Shown piece by piece: positions 34,915 through 43,830 of a stretch of 64,000 nucleotides of DNA. Source of the stretch: Methylorubrum sp. B1-46 (lineage in GTDB: Bacteria; Pseudomonadota; Alphaproteobacteria; Rhizobiales; Beijerinckiaceae); the NCBI RefSeq assembly GCF_021117295.1, contig NZ_CP088247.1, positions 1,999,001-2,063,000 on the forward strand, given 5' to 3'. Below the pieces are notes generated by a model, which saw only the letters and a program-made list of their open reading frames with translations, was not told the origin of the DNA and made no database searches. The translations under genes and the position numbers were made by a program. Each line of letters opens with the position of its first letter. Positions within the stretch are counted from its first letter, which is position 1.

Positions 34915-36720
34915 ATGAGAGCGGTACATGTTCTCGCCCTCGGTGCGGGTCTCGCTGCTGCGAGCCCGGCCCTGGCCAACGAAAGCGTCATGAAGGGCAT
35001 CGCCAACCCGGCGGAGCAGGTTCTTCAGACCGTCGACTACGCCAACACCCGCTATTCCAAGCTCGACCAGATCAACGCCAACAACGTCAAGAACCTCCAG
35101 GTTGCCTGGACCTTCTCGACCGGCGTGCTGCGCGGCCACGAGGGCTCCCCGCTCGTCGTCGGCAACATCATGTACGTCCACACGCCCTTCCCGAACATCG
35201 TCTACGCGCTGGACCTCGACCAGGGCGCCAAGATCGTGTGGAAGTATGAGCCCAAGCAGGATCCGTCCGTGATCCCGGTGATGTGCTGCGACACGGTCAA
35301 CCGTGGTCTGGCCTATGCCGACGGCGCCATCCTCCTGCACCAGGCCGACACCACGCTCGTGTCGCTCGACGCCAAGACCGGCAAGGTCAACTGGTCGGTC
35401 AAGAACGGCGACCCGTCCAAGGGTGAGACCAACACCGCCACCGTCCTCCCCGTGAAGGACAAGGTCATCGTCGGTATCTCCGGCGGCGAGTTCGGCGTGA
35501 ACTGCCACGTCACCGCCTACGACCTGAAGTCGGGCAAGAAGGTGTGGCGCGGCCACTCCTCGGGCCCCGACGCCGACCTGATCATGGATCCCGAGAAGAC
35601 GACCCACCTCGGCAAGCCGGTCGGCAAGGACTCCTCGCTGAAGACCTGGGAAGGCGATCAGTGGAAGACCGGCGGCGGCTGCACCTGGGGCTGGTTCTCC
35701 TACGATCCCAAGCTCGACCTCTTCTACTACGGCTCGGGCAACCCCTCGACCTGGAACCCGAAGCAGCGTCCGGGCGACAACAAGTGGTCCATGACGATCT
35801 GGGCGCGTAACCCGGACACCGGCATGACCAAGTGGGTCTACCAGATGACCCCGCACGACGAGTGGGACTACGACGGCATCAACGAGATGATCCTCACGGA
35901 TCAGAAGATCGACGGCAAGGAGCGCCCGCTCCTGACGCACTTCGACCGTAACGGCTTCGGCTACACGCTCGATCGCGCCACCGGCGAACTGCTCGTCGCC
36001 GAGAAGTTCGACCCGGTCGTGAACTGGGCCACCAAGGTCGACATGGACAAGGGTTCCAAGACCTACGGCCGTCCGCTGGTCGTGTCGAAGTACTCGACCG
36101 AGCAGAACGGCGAGGACGTGAACTCGAAGGGCATCTGCCCGGCGGCGCTCGGCACCAAGGACCAGCAGCCGGCGGCCTACTCGCCGAAGACGCAGCTCTT
36201 CTACGTGCCGACCAACCACGTCTGCATGGACTACGAGCCGTTCCGGGTGACCTACACTCCGGGCCAGCCCTATGTCGGTGGGACGCTGTCGATGTACCCG
36301 GCTCCCGGCTCGCACGGCGGCATGGGCAACTTCATCGCCTGGGACAACATCCAGGGTAAGATCAAGTGGTCCAACCCCGAGCAGTTCTCGGCTTGGGGCG
36401 GCGCGCTCGCCACGGCCGGCGACGTGGTCTTCTACGGCACGCTGGAAGGCTACCTGAAGGCCGTCGACTCGAAGACGGGTAAGGAACTCTACAAGTTCAA
36501 GACCCCGTCGGGCATCATCGGCAACGTGATGACCTACGAGCACAAGGGCAAGCAGCACATCGCCGTGCTCTCGGGCGTCGGCGGCTGGGCTGGCATCGGC
36601 CTCGCGGCCGGCCTGACCGACCCGAACGCCGGCCTCGGCGCGGTGGGCGGCTACGCGGCCCTGTCGAGCTACACCAACCTCGGTGGCCAGCTCACGGTCT
36701 TCGCTCTGCCGAACAACTAA
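34915..36720 (+). CDS. xoxF: Lanthanide-dependent methanol dehydrogenase
   Basis: 601 residues, a PQQ eight-bladed propeller enzyme with a 22-residue signal peptide (cleavage after SPALA). It oxidises methanol to formaldehyde in the periplasm and passes electrons to XoxG. The vicinal disulfide CC is C124-C125 in VMCCDTV. Asp318 (catalytic base) and Asp320 in EWDYDGINE mark it as a lanthanide enzyme: the calcium-type MxaF has Ala at the second position. Trp-rich docking segments and the C-terminal propeller closure are normal. Sits at the head of xoxF-xoxG-xoxJ. Confidence 0.97.
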   Translation: MRAVHVLALGAGLAAASPALANESVMKGIANPAEQVLQTVDYANTRYSKLDQINANNVKNLQVAWTFSTGVLRGHEGSPLVVGNIMYVHTPFPNIVYALDLDQGAKIVWKYEPKQDPSVIPVMCCDTVNRGLAYADGAILLHQADTTLVSLDAKTGKVNWSVKNGDPSKGETNTATVLPVKDKVIVGISGGEFGVNCHVTAYDLKSGKKVWRGHSSGPDADLIMDPEKTTHLGKPVGKDSSLKTWEGDQWKTGGGCTWGWFSYDPKLDLFYYGSGNPSTWNPKQRPGDNKWSMTIWARNPDTGMTKWVYQMTPHDEWDYDGINEMILTDQKIDGKERPLLTHFDRNGFGYTLDRATGELLVAEKFDPVVNWATKVDMDKGSKTYGRPLVVSKYSTEQNGEDVNSKGICPAALGTKDQQPAAYSPKTQLFYVPTNHVCMDYEPFRVTYTPGQPYVGGTLSMYPAPGSHGGMGNFIAWDNIQGKIKWSNPEQFSAWGGALATAGDVVFYGTLEGYLKAVDSKTGKELYKFKTPSGIIGNVMTYEHKGKQHIAVLSGVGGWAGIGLAAGLTDPNAGLGAVGGYAALSSYTNLGGQLTVFALPNN

Positions 36721-36744
36721 GTCGCTTGCGACACTGAGCCTAAG

Positions 36745-36777
36745 GATGCCGGCGCGGGAAATCGCGCCGGCATCTTT
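36745..36777 (+). terminator. Strong hairpin between xoxF and xoxG (attenuator)
   Basis: GATGCCGGCGCG / CGCGCCGGCATC stem of 12 bp with a 6-nt loop, then TTTATG. It lies 25 nt after xoxF. It could lower xoxG-xoxJ transcription relative to xoxF or protect the xoxF 3' end. Confidence 0.7.
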
Positions 36778-36826
36778 ATGATTATATCATTATGCTGTAG
36801 GCCCTGCTTGGTAGCCGCACAGTTAC

Positions 36827-36839
36827 GTTGCGGTGCAAC
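36827..36839. promoter_or_regulatory. Palindrome GTTGC-GGT-GCAAC directly before xoxG
   Basis: Perfect 5-bp arms around GGT, in the 5' region of xoxG between the hairpin and the start. Its core TTGC-GGT-GCAA is the same as that upstream of xoxF, so both could bind one regulator. Confidence 0.5.
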
Positions 36840-36872
36840 ATGATGGTCTCGGGAGAAACGTCGTTGTCTTCG

Positions 36873-37463
36873 ATGAAAAGAACCGCTCTTCTTGGTCTCG
36901 TCGGTGCAGCCTTGCTCGGAGCGGTTCCGGCCGCCACCGTCGCCCTCGCCCAGGACGCCAAGTCCGACCTCGCCAACAAGCTCGATCCGAACGCCAAGGA
37001 GATCGATGAGCCGGTCCTCAAGGCCGCCGCGGCGGTGAAGGAAGAGGATGGCAAGTACCTCGACAAGGACGGGCACCCGACCTTCCACATCACCAACGAT
37101 GGCAAGAAGGTCGATTGGTACACCTATTCCGGGTACCGCCGGTATCATGCCGAGTGCCACGTCTGCCACGGTCCGGACGGCATGGGCTCGACCTACGCCC
37201 CCGCTCTGAAGGATTCGCTGAAGCGCCTCTCCTACGAGGAGTTCTACGGCATCCTCGCCGGCGGCCGTCAGAACCACACGGCGGGCAACGAGAGCGTGAT
37301 GCCGGCCTTCGGCGATAACAAGAACGTCATGTGCTACGCCAACGACCTCTACGTGTACCTGCGCGCCCGCGCTTCCGGTGCCTGGGGCCGCGCGCGTCCG
37401 GGCGAGAAGGAAGACAAGCCCGAGAGCGCCAAGACGGCCGAGAAGGAGTGCCTCGGCGGTTGA
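36873..37463 (+). CDS. xoxG: c-type cytochrome, electron acceptor of XoxF
   Basis: 196 residues with signal peptide (cleavage near ALA at about residue 23-26). The haem site is CHVCH (C95, C98, H99) followed by GPDGMGSTYAPALKDSLKRL; the sixth ligand is likely the Met in ESVMPAFGD. The ATG at 36873 gives a standard signal peptide. A TTG at 36864 has GGGAGA at ideal spacing and may be the true start (adds 3 residues). The stop shares one base with the xoxJ start. Confidence 0.95.
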   Translation: MKRTALLGLVGAALLGAVPAATVALAQDAKSDLANKLDPNAKEIDEPVLKAAAAVKEEDGKYLDKDGHPTFHITNDGKKVDWYTYSGYRRYHAECHVCHGPDGMGSTYAPALKDSLKRLSYEEFYGILAGGRQNHTAGNESVMPAFGDNKNVMCYANDLYVYLRARASGAWGRARPGEKEDKPESAKTAEKECLGG

Positions 37464-38317
37464 TGACCCGCTCGAGCCCCCTCGTTTCGATCGCGGCCGC
37501 CGCGCTCCTGCTCTCGGCAGGGGCGCGGCCCGCCCATGCACAGCACCTTCCGGATCTGGTCACGCAGGATGTCCTGCGCGTCTGCAGCGACCCCGGCAAC
37601 ATGCCCTTCTCCGAGCGCAAGGGCGGCGGCTTCGAGAACAAGATCGCCCAGATCGTCGCCGACGAACTGAAGGTGAAGCTGCGCTACTACTGGCTGACCC
37701 AGGGGCCCGGCTTCGTCCGCAACACCCTCGGTAGCGGCCTGTGCGACCTGATCATCGGCACGTCGGGCGGGGAGATCGTTCAGGCGACCAATCCCTACTA
37801 CCGATCCGCCTATGTCCTAGTCGCGCGCCGGGGTGAATTGCCTGATATCAAGAGCCTCGACGATCCCCGGCTGAAGGACCAGCAGATCGGCATCATTGCC
37901 GGCACGCCGCCTTCCAATCACCTGAGCGAACTGAAACTCGTCGGCGAGCGGATCCATGCCTACCCGCCCTACGCCTTCGGGGCCGAGCGCAAGCATCAGA
38001 CGGTCGCGGCGGAGGTGATCGCCGATCTCGCCGAGAAGAAGCTCGATGTGGCGATCCTTTGGGGACCGGCCGCGGGCTGGCTGGCCAAGCAGAGCGGGGT
38101 GCCGATGGACGTCGTGCCGCTGCTCAACGAGCCGGGACGGCCGCCGCTGACCTTCCGCGTCTCGATGGGCGTGCGCCACAGCGAGAACGACTGGAAGCGC
38201 AGCCTCAACACCGTCCTGCGCAAGCGCAAGGCCGATATCGAGAAGGTCCTGCGAGAATACGACGTGCCGCTGCTGGCCGAGGAGGAGAACAAGCCTCTCG
38301 GTGCGGCGGAGGAGTGA
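37463..38317 (+). CDS. xoxJ: Periplasmic binding-protein-like methanol oxidation protein
   Basis: 284 residues with a signal peptide ending about residue 26 (ARPAHA). The rest is a type-2 periplasmic solute-binding fold (VLRVCSDPGNMPFSERKGGGFENKIAQIVADELKVKLRYYW) close to MxaJ. It is needed for activation or assembly of XoxF according to work on the family; the bound ligand is unknown. Translation overlaps xoxG by one base (TGATG at 37461). Followed by a strong terminator at 38396. Confidence 0.93.
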   Translation: MTRSSPLVSIAAAALLLSAGARPAHAQHLPDLVTQDVLRVCSDPGNMPFSERKGGGFENKIAQIVADELKVKLRYYWLTQGPGFVRNTLGSGLCDLIIGTSGGEIVQATNPYYRSAYVLVARRGELPDIKSLDDPRLKDQQIGIIAGTPPSNHLSELKLVGERIHAYPPYAFGAERKHQTVAAEVIADLAEKKLDVAILWGPAAGWLAKQSGVPMDVVPLLNEPGRPPLTFRVSMGVRHSENDWKRSLNTVLRKRKADIEKVLREYDVPLLAEEENKPLGAAEE

Positions 38318-38395
38318 TCCGGCGTTCGGCACATGGCTTCGCTCGCGATGGCGGAGACTGGCAGGATCCGAGGCGATCAGCCGGAAACGCGATCA

Positions 38396-38424
38396 AGGCC
38401 CGAACCGCGGTTCGGGCCTTTCTT
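38396..38424 (+). terminator. Terminator of the xox operon
   Basis: AAGGCCCGAA / TTCGGGCCTT stem with loop CCGCGG, then TCTT. Immediately followed by repeat family C copy 2. Confidence 0.85.
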
Positions 38425-38507
38425 AGTGTCTCTCACAAAACGCCCGTTGCGCTGTCCTCGCCAGAGCGAGAACGGTCGGTGACCGGGAGTTATGTGAGGC
38501 ACTCTTA
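38423..38507. repeat. 84-bp inverted repeat family C, copy 2 (inverted)
   Basis: Begins TTAGTGTCTCTCACAAAACG and ends GGAGTTATGTGAGGCACTC (then TTA). In the opposite orientation to copies 1 and 3. Its last three bases (38505-38507) are the folK stop codon. Core GAGCGAGAACGGTCGGTGAC matches copy 1 on the other strand. Confidence 0.87.
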
Positions 38508-38981
38508 CTCGGCCCTCTCGATGCCCGTCCGGTCGAGCTTGGCCAGCGCCTGCGCCACCGTCTCGCCGCCGATGACGAGGTCTGGTGCGATCTCGGCGAG
38601 CGGCACCAGCACGAAGGCCCGCTCGCGCACGAAACGGTGCGGCAGAACCAAACGCTCGTCGGAGACCTGCGCGCCCTCATAGGCCAGCACGTCGATATCG
38701 ATTACCCGCGGGCCCCAGCGCCGCTCGCGGACGCGCCCGAGCGCCGCCTCGATCGACAGGCAGACCTCCAGCAGCCCGTGCGGGGTCAGATCGGTGTCGA
38801 TGGCGACCGCCGCGTTGAGGAACCAGTCCTGGTCGGTGTCGCCCCAGGGCGGGGTGCGGTAATCGGCCGAGCGCGCCGTGACCCGGATGCCAGGCGCCGC
38901 GGCGAGGCGCTCGACGGCCTGAGCCAGCATCGCTGCCTTGTCGCCGATATTGCTGCCGAGCCCGAGATAGGCGCGCGTCAT
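38505..38981 (-). CDS. folK: 2-amino-4-hydroxy-6-hydroxymethyldihydropteridine pyrophosphokinase
   Basis: 158 residues. LGLGSNIGDKAAMLAQAVERL opens HPPK; later YRTPPWGDTDQDWFLNAAVAIDTDLTP, RERRWGPRVIDIDVLAY and LPHRFVRERAFVLVPLAEIAPDL are the ATP and pterin-binding segments. Third gene of the folP-folB-folK operon; start overlaps folB by 4 nt (ATGA). The stop is part of repeat C2. Confidence 0.95.
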   Translation of the reverse strand: MTRAYLGLGSNIGDKAAMLAQAVERLAAAPGIRVTARSADYRTPPWGDTDQDWFLNAAVAIDTDLTPHGLLEVCLSIEAALGRVRERRWGPRVIDIDVLAYEGAQVSDERLVLPHRFVRERAFVLVPLAEIAPDLVIGGETVAQALAKLDRTGIERAE

Positions 38982-39358
38982 CTTTCCTCCCGCGTCGGGC
39001 GGCCCCGCACGATCTCGATCGCCGCGTAGTCGAGCACGGCCGGAATCGGCGCGCTCGGCTTGTCGATCCGCACCGCGATCGTCTCGATCCGGGGGAAGCG
39101 CGCGAGGCAGCTCTCGGCGATCGCCTCGGCCAGGGCCTCGATCAGGGCGAAGCGCCGGTTCGTGGCGATGTCGAGGGCGATCTCGGCGAGATCGGCGTAG
39201 CTCACGGTGGCGGCGACATCGTCGCTGCGCCCGGCCGGCGCGAGGTCGAGGCGGCATTCGAGCGAGATGTAGAAGCGCTGGCCGAGCCGCTCCTCCTCCG
39301 GCAGCACGCCGTGGCGCGCGAAGACCGCGAGGCGGTGGACGAGGATGCGGTCAGCCAT
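38978..39358 (-). CDS. folB: Dihydroneopterin aldolase
   Basis: 126 residues of the FolB fold: VHRLAVFARHGVLPEEERLGQRFYISLECRLDL with the catalytic Glu and His, and the later ALIEALAEAIAESCLARF. Converts dihydroneopterin to hydroxymethyl-dihydropterin and glycolaldehyde. Overlaps folP by 8 nt at its start and folK by 4 nt at its end. Confidence 0.94.
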   Translation of the reverse strand: MADRILVHRLAVFARHGVLPEEERLGQRFYISLECRLDLAPAGRSDDVAATVSYADLAEIALDIATNRRFALIEALAEAIAESCLARFPRIETIAVRIDKPSAPIPAVLDYAAIEIVRGRPTREER

Positions 39359-40217
39359 GAACGATCCCAGCCGCCGTCGTCGGACGCATCACGGCATCGA
39401 GCACCCGCAGCGCCTCGACATGCGGCGCCACGTCGTGAACGCGCACGATGTCGGCGCCGAGTGAGCCGGCGAGCACATGCGCGGCGAGCGACCCGACGAG
39501 GCGGTCGCGCGGGGCCGTCTCGCGGTCGTGCAGGCGCCCGAGCAGGCTCTTGCGCGAGACGCCGACGAGGAGGGGAAACCCCAGCGCCCGGATTTCGGGA
39601 AGGCGGCGCAGGGCTTCGAGATGCTGCTCCCAGCTCTTGCCGAAACCGATGCCGGGATCGAGCACGATGTCGCCGTCGGGAATGCCGGCGCGGCGGGCAA
39701 TGTCCAGGGAGCGCTCGAAGAAGCGCAGCATGTCGGCGACGATGTCGAGCGCGCCGTCGATCGTCTCGCGATTGTGCATGACGATGACCGGTGCGCCGTG
39801 CTCAGCGGCGACGCGGGCGATGTCCGGCTCGCGCTGCAGGCCCCAGACATCGTTGACGAGGGTAGCGCCCGCCTTCAGAGCGGCCTCCGCGGTGGAGGCC
39901 TTATAGGTGTCGATCGAGATCGGAACGGAGAGGCCGGGCGCCACCGCCTCGATCACCGGCAGGACGCGGGCCTGCTCTTCCGCCGCCGACACCGGCGTGT
40001 GGCCGGGTCGGGTCGACTCGCCGCCGATATCGAGAATGTCGGCGCCGGCTTCCGTCAGTGCGGCAGCCTGGGCGCGCGCGGCTTCGACCCCCACGAAGCG
40101 GCCGCCGTCCGAGAACGAGTCCGGCGTGACGTTGAGGATGCCCATGACCAGCGTGCGCCGGCCGAGTTCGGGCAGCAGGGTCTGCAGGCGCGTCGGAGGA
40201 GGAGAGGAGGGCGGCAT
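39351..40217 (-). CDS. folP: Dihydropteroate synthase
   Basis: 288 residues. DHPS motifs: GILNVTPDSFSDGGRF, DIGGESTRPGHTPVS, LVNDVWGLQREPD, DPGIGFGKSWEQHLEALRRL and SRKSLLGRLHDR. Joins p-aminobenzoate to hydroxymethyl-dihydropterin. Start ATG 40217 (MPPSSPPP) chosen; an upstream start is possible. First gene of the folate operon, which serves the H4F-dependent serine cycle. Confidence 0.95.
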   Translation of the reverse strand: MPPSSPPPTRLQTLLPELGRRTLVMGILNVTPDSFSDGGRFVGVEAARAQAAALTEAGADILDIGGESTRPGHTPVSAAEEQARVLPVIEAVAPGLSVPISIDTYKASTAEAALKAGATLVNDVWGLQREPDIARVAAEHGAPVIVMHNRETIDGALDIVADMLRFFERSLDIARRAGIPDGDIVLDPGIGFGKSWEQHLEALRRLPEIRALGFPLLVGVSRKSLLGRLHDRETAPRDRLVGSLAAHVLAGSLGADIVRVHDVAPHVEALRVLDAVMRPTTAAGIVHG

Positions 40218-40333
40218 CGGGTGTCGTGACTCGTCGGGCCAAGCCTGCGGAACCAAGCCTTGCGGGCCTAGCCCCTCGCCTCCCGTTTAGCCAGAGACCT
40301 GAAGTGTTTTCGAGGGGGTCGCCGCGCGGCGGC

Positions 40334-40699
40334 TCAGGAGGCGCCGCGATAGCAGCGGATCTCCGCCTCGGCTTGGGCCCGGCGCAGGTCGGCGACCTTG
40401 TCGTCGAACATCTTGGTCGACTTGAAGGCCGTGGTGCGCTGGCCGATGCCCTGGCGCATGGAGAGGATAGTGCTCGCCTGCACGTACTTGTCGTAGGGCA
40501 GGATCGAGGCAAGCGCGTCGAGAGAGCAGGAGCACTTCTCCAGCGCCGCGCGGGTCTGGCCGTTGGCCGCCATGCAGCCGAACACGTAATCGGCCCGCGC
40601 GTCGGTCGGATAGTCGTTCTCGTCGGCGCGCGCGGGCGCGGCGAGGAGGACGGCCGCAAACGCTGCGGCCAGCGCGACCTCAGGAATCCTTCTGGTCAT
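40334..40699 (-). CDS. Small secreted protein downstream of the pqq genes, unknown
   Basis: 121 residues with a clean signal peptide (RRIPEVALAAAFAAVLLA, then APARA). The mature part holds a cysteine cluster (FGCMAANGQTRAALEKCSCS) and one C-terminal Cys (RCYRGAS), suggesting disulfides. No recognised domain. Its start overlaps the end of the larger secreted protein gene by 20 nt, so the two are co-translated with pqqE upstream. A periplasmic role connected with quinoprotein metabolism is inference from the operon. Confidence 0.75.
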   Translation of the reverse strand: MTRRIPEVALAAAFAAVLLAAPARADENDYPTDARADYVFGCMAANGQTRAALEKCSCSLDALASILPYDKYVQASTILSMRQGIGQRTTAFKSTKMFDDKVADLRRAQAEAEIRCYRGAS

Positions 40700-41396
40700 A
40701 ATCGAGCCTCTCCTCAAGGAGTTCGCCGCCATCGGGCTTCAGGGTTCGCGCTTCGAGGGAGACGATCTCGCCCGGCACCTCCGGCGCGACCACGAAGGTA
40801 TAGGTCGTGGCCTCGAATCCGCGCATCCGCTCGGTCAAGGGGTCGCCCTCGAAGGGTTTCATCACGACGCGCCAGCCCTCGACCTTGCGGCCCTTGAAAT
40901 CGACCTGGACCGGCGTGACCGTCGCCTTCTCGCGCAGACCCTTGCGGATCGCGTTCTTGATGTAACGCGGGTTGGCCTCGAGCAGACCGGCGAGACCCTT
41001 CAGGTGGTTTTCCAGGAACAGGCTCAGCACGGGGTTGCCGGCCATGTCGATGAACGGACCCGCCGGAACGCGATAGCCGCCGGAGAACATCTGCACGCGG
41101 ATATCGCGGCTCTCGGCGCTCTTGCCGGGCTCGACCGTGAGCTTGATCGCGTCGTTGAGCGGCGGACCGTAGGGCCCTTTCACGATTCCGCTGCGGCGCA
41201 GGTAATCGTAGGTCAGCGTGCTGCCGGGCGTGGTGTTCTTCATCTGCGGCTGCTCGAAGAGCAGGTCGCCGGCATTCGGCGCCGCACTCTGGGCAGCCTC
41301 CTGACTTGCCGGTCCGGTGTCGGAGGCCGCCCAGGCGAGGGGCGCGGTTGCGAGAAGCGTCGTCGAGAGAGCCGCCGCAACGGCAACTGGCAGCAT
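40680..41396 (-). CDS. Exported protein of unknown function linked to pqqE
   Basis: 238 residues from ATG 41396 with a signal peptide (residues 1-25, cleavage near LAWA). Conserved-looking segments include LLFEQPQMKNTTPGSTLTYDYLRRSG, GGYRVPAGPFIDMAGNPVLSLFLENHLKGLAGLLEANPRYIKNAIR and the C-terminal GEIVSLEARTLKPDGGELLEERLDYD. I do not recognise a named family, but the layout suggests a beta-rich periplasmic protein. It lies 9 nt downstream of pqqE and overlaps the small secreted gene, so probably an accessory protein of methanol oxidation. Confidence 0.75.
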   Translation of the reverse strand: MLPVAVAAALSTTLLATAPLAWAASDTGPASQEAAQSAAPNAGDLLFEQPQMKNTTPGSTLTYDYLRRSGIVKGPYGPPLNDAIKLTVEPGKSAESRDIRVQMFSGGYRVPAGPFIDMAGNPVLSLFLENHLKGLAGLLEANPRYIKNAIRKGLREKATVTPVQVDFKGRKVEGWRVVMKPFEGDPLTERMRGFEATTYTFVVAPEVPGEIVSLEARTLKPDGGELLEERLDYDQKDS

Positions 41397-41404
41397 CGTC
41401 CGTC

Positions 41405-42559
41405 TCAAAGGGGTGCCTTTTCGCTCAAGGGGTTTTGCACATTCGTCCCGATGCTGCGGTATATATAATCGGGCGGGTTCTCGGCAGCCTCTTCCTTGGC
41501 AAGATCCCGCATTTTCGCGTGAAGCGGCGAAAGGGAGCAGGCCGGATCGGTGTTGGCGGCATCGCCCGTGAGCGCCAGCGCCTGGCAACGGCAACCGCCC
41601 CAATCCTTCTCGCGCCGGTCGCAGGAGCGGCAGGGCTCCTTCATCCAACTCGTGCCGCGATAGGCGGCAAACGCCGGCGATTGCGTCCAGATGTCGCCGA
41701 GCGAGTGGTCGCCGACGTACCAGAATTCGAGGCCGGGGATGGTCTCGGCGGCATGGCAGGGCAGGACCTTGCCCTGCGGCGTCACGTTCATCAGCTTGCG
41801 GCCCCAGCCGCCGGCGCAGGCTTTGGGGTACTTGGCGTAGTAGTCCGGCACCACGAGATCGATGACGAGCTGACCCTTGAGGCGCTCGCGCGCCGCCTCG
41901 ACGATGCGGATCGACGCATCGACCTGGGCCTTGTCCGGCATTAGGGCAGCGCGGTTGACGTAGGCCCAGCCGTAATACTGGGTGTGGGCCACCTCCAGCC
42001 GCTTGGCCCCGAGCTTGACCGCGAGATCGATGAAGCCCGGCACCTCGTGGATGTTGCCGCGGTGGATCACCGAGTTCAGCGTCAGCGGCAGGCCGAGTTC
42101 GGTGACGCGGGCGGCGAACTGCATCTTTTGGGGTTGCGCGTTTTTCAGGCCGCCGATCTTCTCGGCGTTCGCAGCATCGACGCCTTGAACGGACAATTGC
42201 ACGTGGTCGAGGCCAGCGTCGTAGAGGGCGTCGAGCTTGGCGAGTGCGCCGCCGACGCCGGATGTGATCAGGTTCGAGTAGAGGCCGAGTTCGGCGCACT
42301 TGGCCGTGATCTCGACGATGTCCGGGCGCGCCGTCGGCTCGCCGCCGGACAGGTGGACGTGCAGCACGCCCAAGCCCGCCGCCTCCGTCAGCACCCGCAG
42401 CCACGTTGCCGTGTCGAGCTCGGCCGAGCGCCGGTCGAGCTCCAGCGGGTTCGAGCAGTAGGGGCAGCGCAGCGGGCAGCGGTGGGTCAACTCGGCGAGC
42501 AGACCCACAGGTGCCGGAATGACGTCCGCGGGGGAGGGGGCGGGGGTCGGTGCATTCAT
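41405..42559 (-). CDS. pqqE: PQQ biosynthesis radical SAM enzyme PqqE
   Basis: 384 residues. Radical SAM cluster C28-x3-C32-x2-C35 ([15 protein letters not shown]), followed by [11 protein letters not shown]. The SPASM domain cysteines are in [26 protein letters not shown] and [18 protein letters not shown]. It links the Glu and Tyr side chains of PqqA with the help of PqqD. The start overlaps the end of pqqC/D by 4 nt. Confidence 0.97.
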   Translation of the reverse strand: MNAPTPAPSPADVIPAPVGLLAELTHRCPLRCPYCSNPLELDRRSAELDTATWLRVLTEAAGLGVLHVHLSGGEPTARPDIVEITAKCAELGLYSNLITSGVGGALAKLDALYDAGLDHVQLSVQGVDAANAEKIGGLKNAQPQKMQFAARVTELGLPLTLNSVIHRGNIHEVPGFIDLAVKLGAKRLEVAHTQYYGWAYVNRAALMPDKAQVDASIRIVEAARERLKGQLVIDLVVPDYYAKYPKACAGGWGRKLMNVTPQGKVLPCHAAETIPGLEFWYVGDHSLGDIWTQSPAFAAYRGTSWMKEPCRSCDRREKDWGGCRCQALALTGDAANTDPACSLSPLHAKMRDLAKEEAAENPPDYIYRSIGTNVQNPLSEKAPL

Positions 42560-43656
42560 CGCTCCAGAACCCTTTTCTGTGCGAGACCGGCCAGCATCGG
42601 GAGGATGTCGGCCTCAATGACGGCCGGATCGGCATCGTAGGTTTGGCCCAGGATCTGGGCGATCTGCGAGACCGAGGTCTTGCCGTCGACGAGCTTGAGA
42701 ACCGCGACGGCGTTGTCGTCGAGGTCGAAGGTGCGCTCGGGCGCGAGCAGCACGTGCTTGTTGCGGACTTCATCGAAGCGCAGGCGCACGCCGCGGGGCA
42801 GGCGCGGCACGTCGCTGCCCGAGAAGGCCGCGGGCTGGGCCGGCGTCGCGGCGGGGCTGGCCTCGGTGGAAGTATCCTCGGTCACGAGGCCCTCGCCCGG
42901 CTGCCATGCATCCGGCGGCACCATGCCGGGGGCGACATAGGCAAAGTAGAGCGCGTCGAGCTGCGTCCAGAGCACGTTGCACTTGAAGGTCAGCGCATCC
43001 ATTGCCGCCCGCTGCATCTCGGGCGTCGTGGCGTGCCGCTTGACGTAGTCGAGGGCGAAATCGGCGTCGCGCGGTGCCTGGGTCAGGCGCTTGTCGAAAT
43101 AGGCCAGCGTCTCCTTGGTGATGAAGTCGTAGTTCTTCAGCATCCCGGCGACGCGCTCGGAGATGATCGTCGGCGAGAACATCTCGGTGAGCGAGGAGGC
43201 GATGGCCTCCAAGAGCGTCCGCTCGGAGACGAAATGGACATAGGCATCGACCGAGAAGCGGGTCGCCGACAGGATGCCTTTGGTCGAGAGCACGTAGTCG
43301 CGTGAGAAGCCGACGCCCTCGGCGAGCTTGAGCCAGCGCTCGATGCCGCCGTCGCCCTCATGGTCGCCGTCGTGATCGACGATGCGCTGGCGCCAGATCC
43401 GGCGAAGCTGCGCGTCCGGCAGGCGGGCGAGCAGCGCCGCATCCTTCACCGGGATCATCGCCTGATAATAGTAGCGGTTGAGCGCCCAGGCCCGGACCTG
43501 ATCCTTCGAGAGTTTGCCGTCGTGCAGCAGGCGGTGGAACGGGTGGAGGTTGTGATAGCGCCGCGCGCCGATGTCGCGGAGCGCCGCCTCAAGCTCCTCG
43601 TGGCTCAGCAGGCGCTGCTCGGATTCCGGGACGGGCGGCGGAAATTGAGCGGTCAT
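42556..43656 (-). CDS. pqqCD: PqqC/D fusion protein (PQQ synthase and PqqD chaperone)
   Basis: 366 residues: PqqC (about 1-250), an Ala/Pro/Thr-rich linker (about 250-270), then PqqD (about 275-366). PqqC catalyses the final ring closure and oxidation; motifs include [48 protein letters not shown]. PqqD ([54 protein letters not shown]) brings PqqA to PqqE. The fusion is known from M. extorquens and a few relatives. Ends overlapping pqqE. Confidence 0.96.
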   Translation of the reverse strand: MTAQFPPPVPESEQRLLSHEELEAALRDIGARRYHNLHPFHRLLHDGKLSKDQVRAWALNRYYYQAMIPVKDAALLARLPDAQLRRIWRQRIVDHDGDHEGDGGIERWLKLAEGVGFSRDYVLSTKGILSATRFSVDAYVHFVSERTLLEAIASSLTEMFSPTIISERVAGMLKNYDFITKETLAYFDKRLTQAPRDADFALDYVKRHATTPEMQRAAMDALTFKCNVLWTQLDALYFAYVAPGMVPPDAWQPGEGLVTEDTSTEASPAATPAQPAAFSGSDVPRLPRGVRLRFDEVRNKHVLLAPERTFDLDDNAVAVLKLVDGKTSVSQIAQILGQTYDADPAVIEADILPMLAGLAQKRVLER

Positions 43657-43830
43657 GGCGTTCGGTCTCCCCAGGCTTCGAGCCGCATTTCGGGTGGTGC
43701 TCGTTCGAGCTTTTTAGATGGCGCCCCGCACCGGGAAGGGCAGGGCGACCGACGCGCGATTGGATCGTGCAAAATATATTCGGTCCGGCACTAAATTTCC
43801 AGGCCGGCCTTTCGCGCGTCTCGTGCTCGA

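Noticed and set aside
34786..36558. Minus-strand frame of 590 codons
   Set aside because: Antisense to xoxF.
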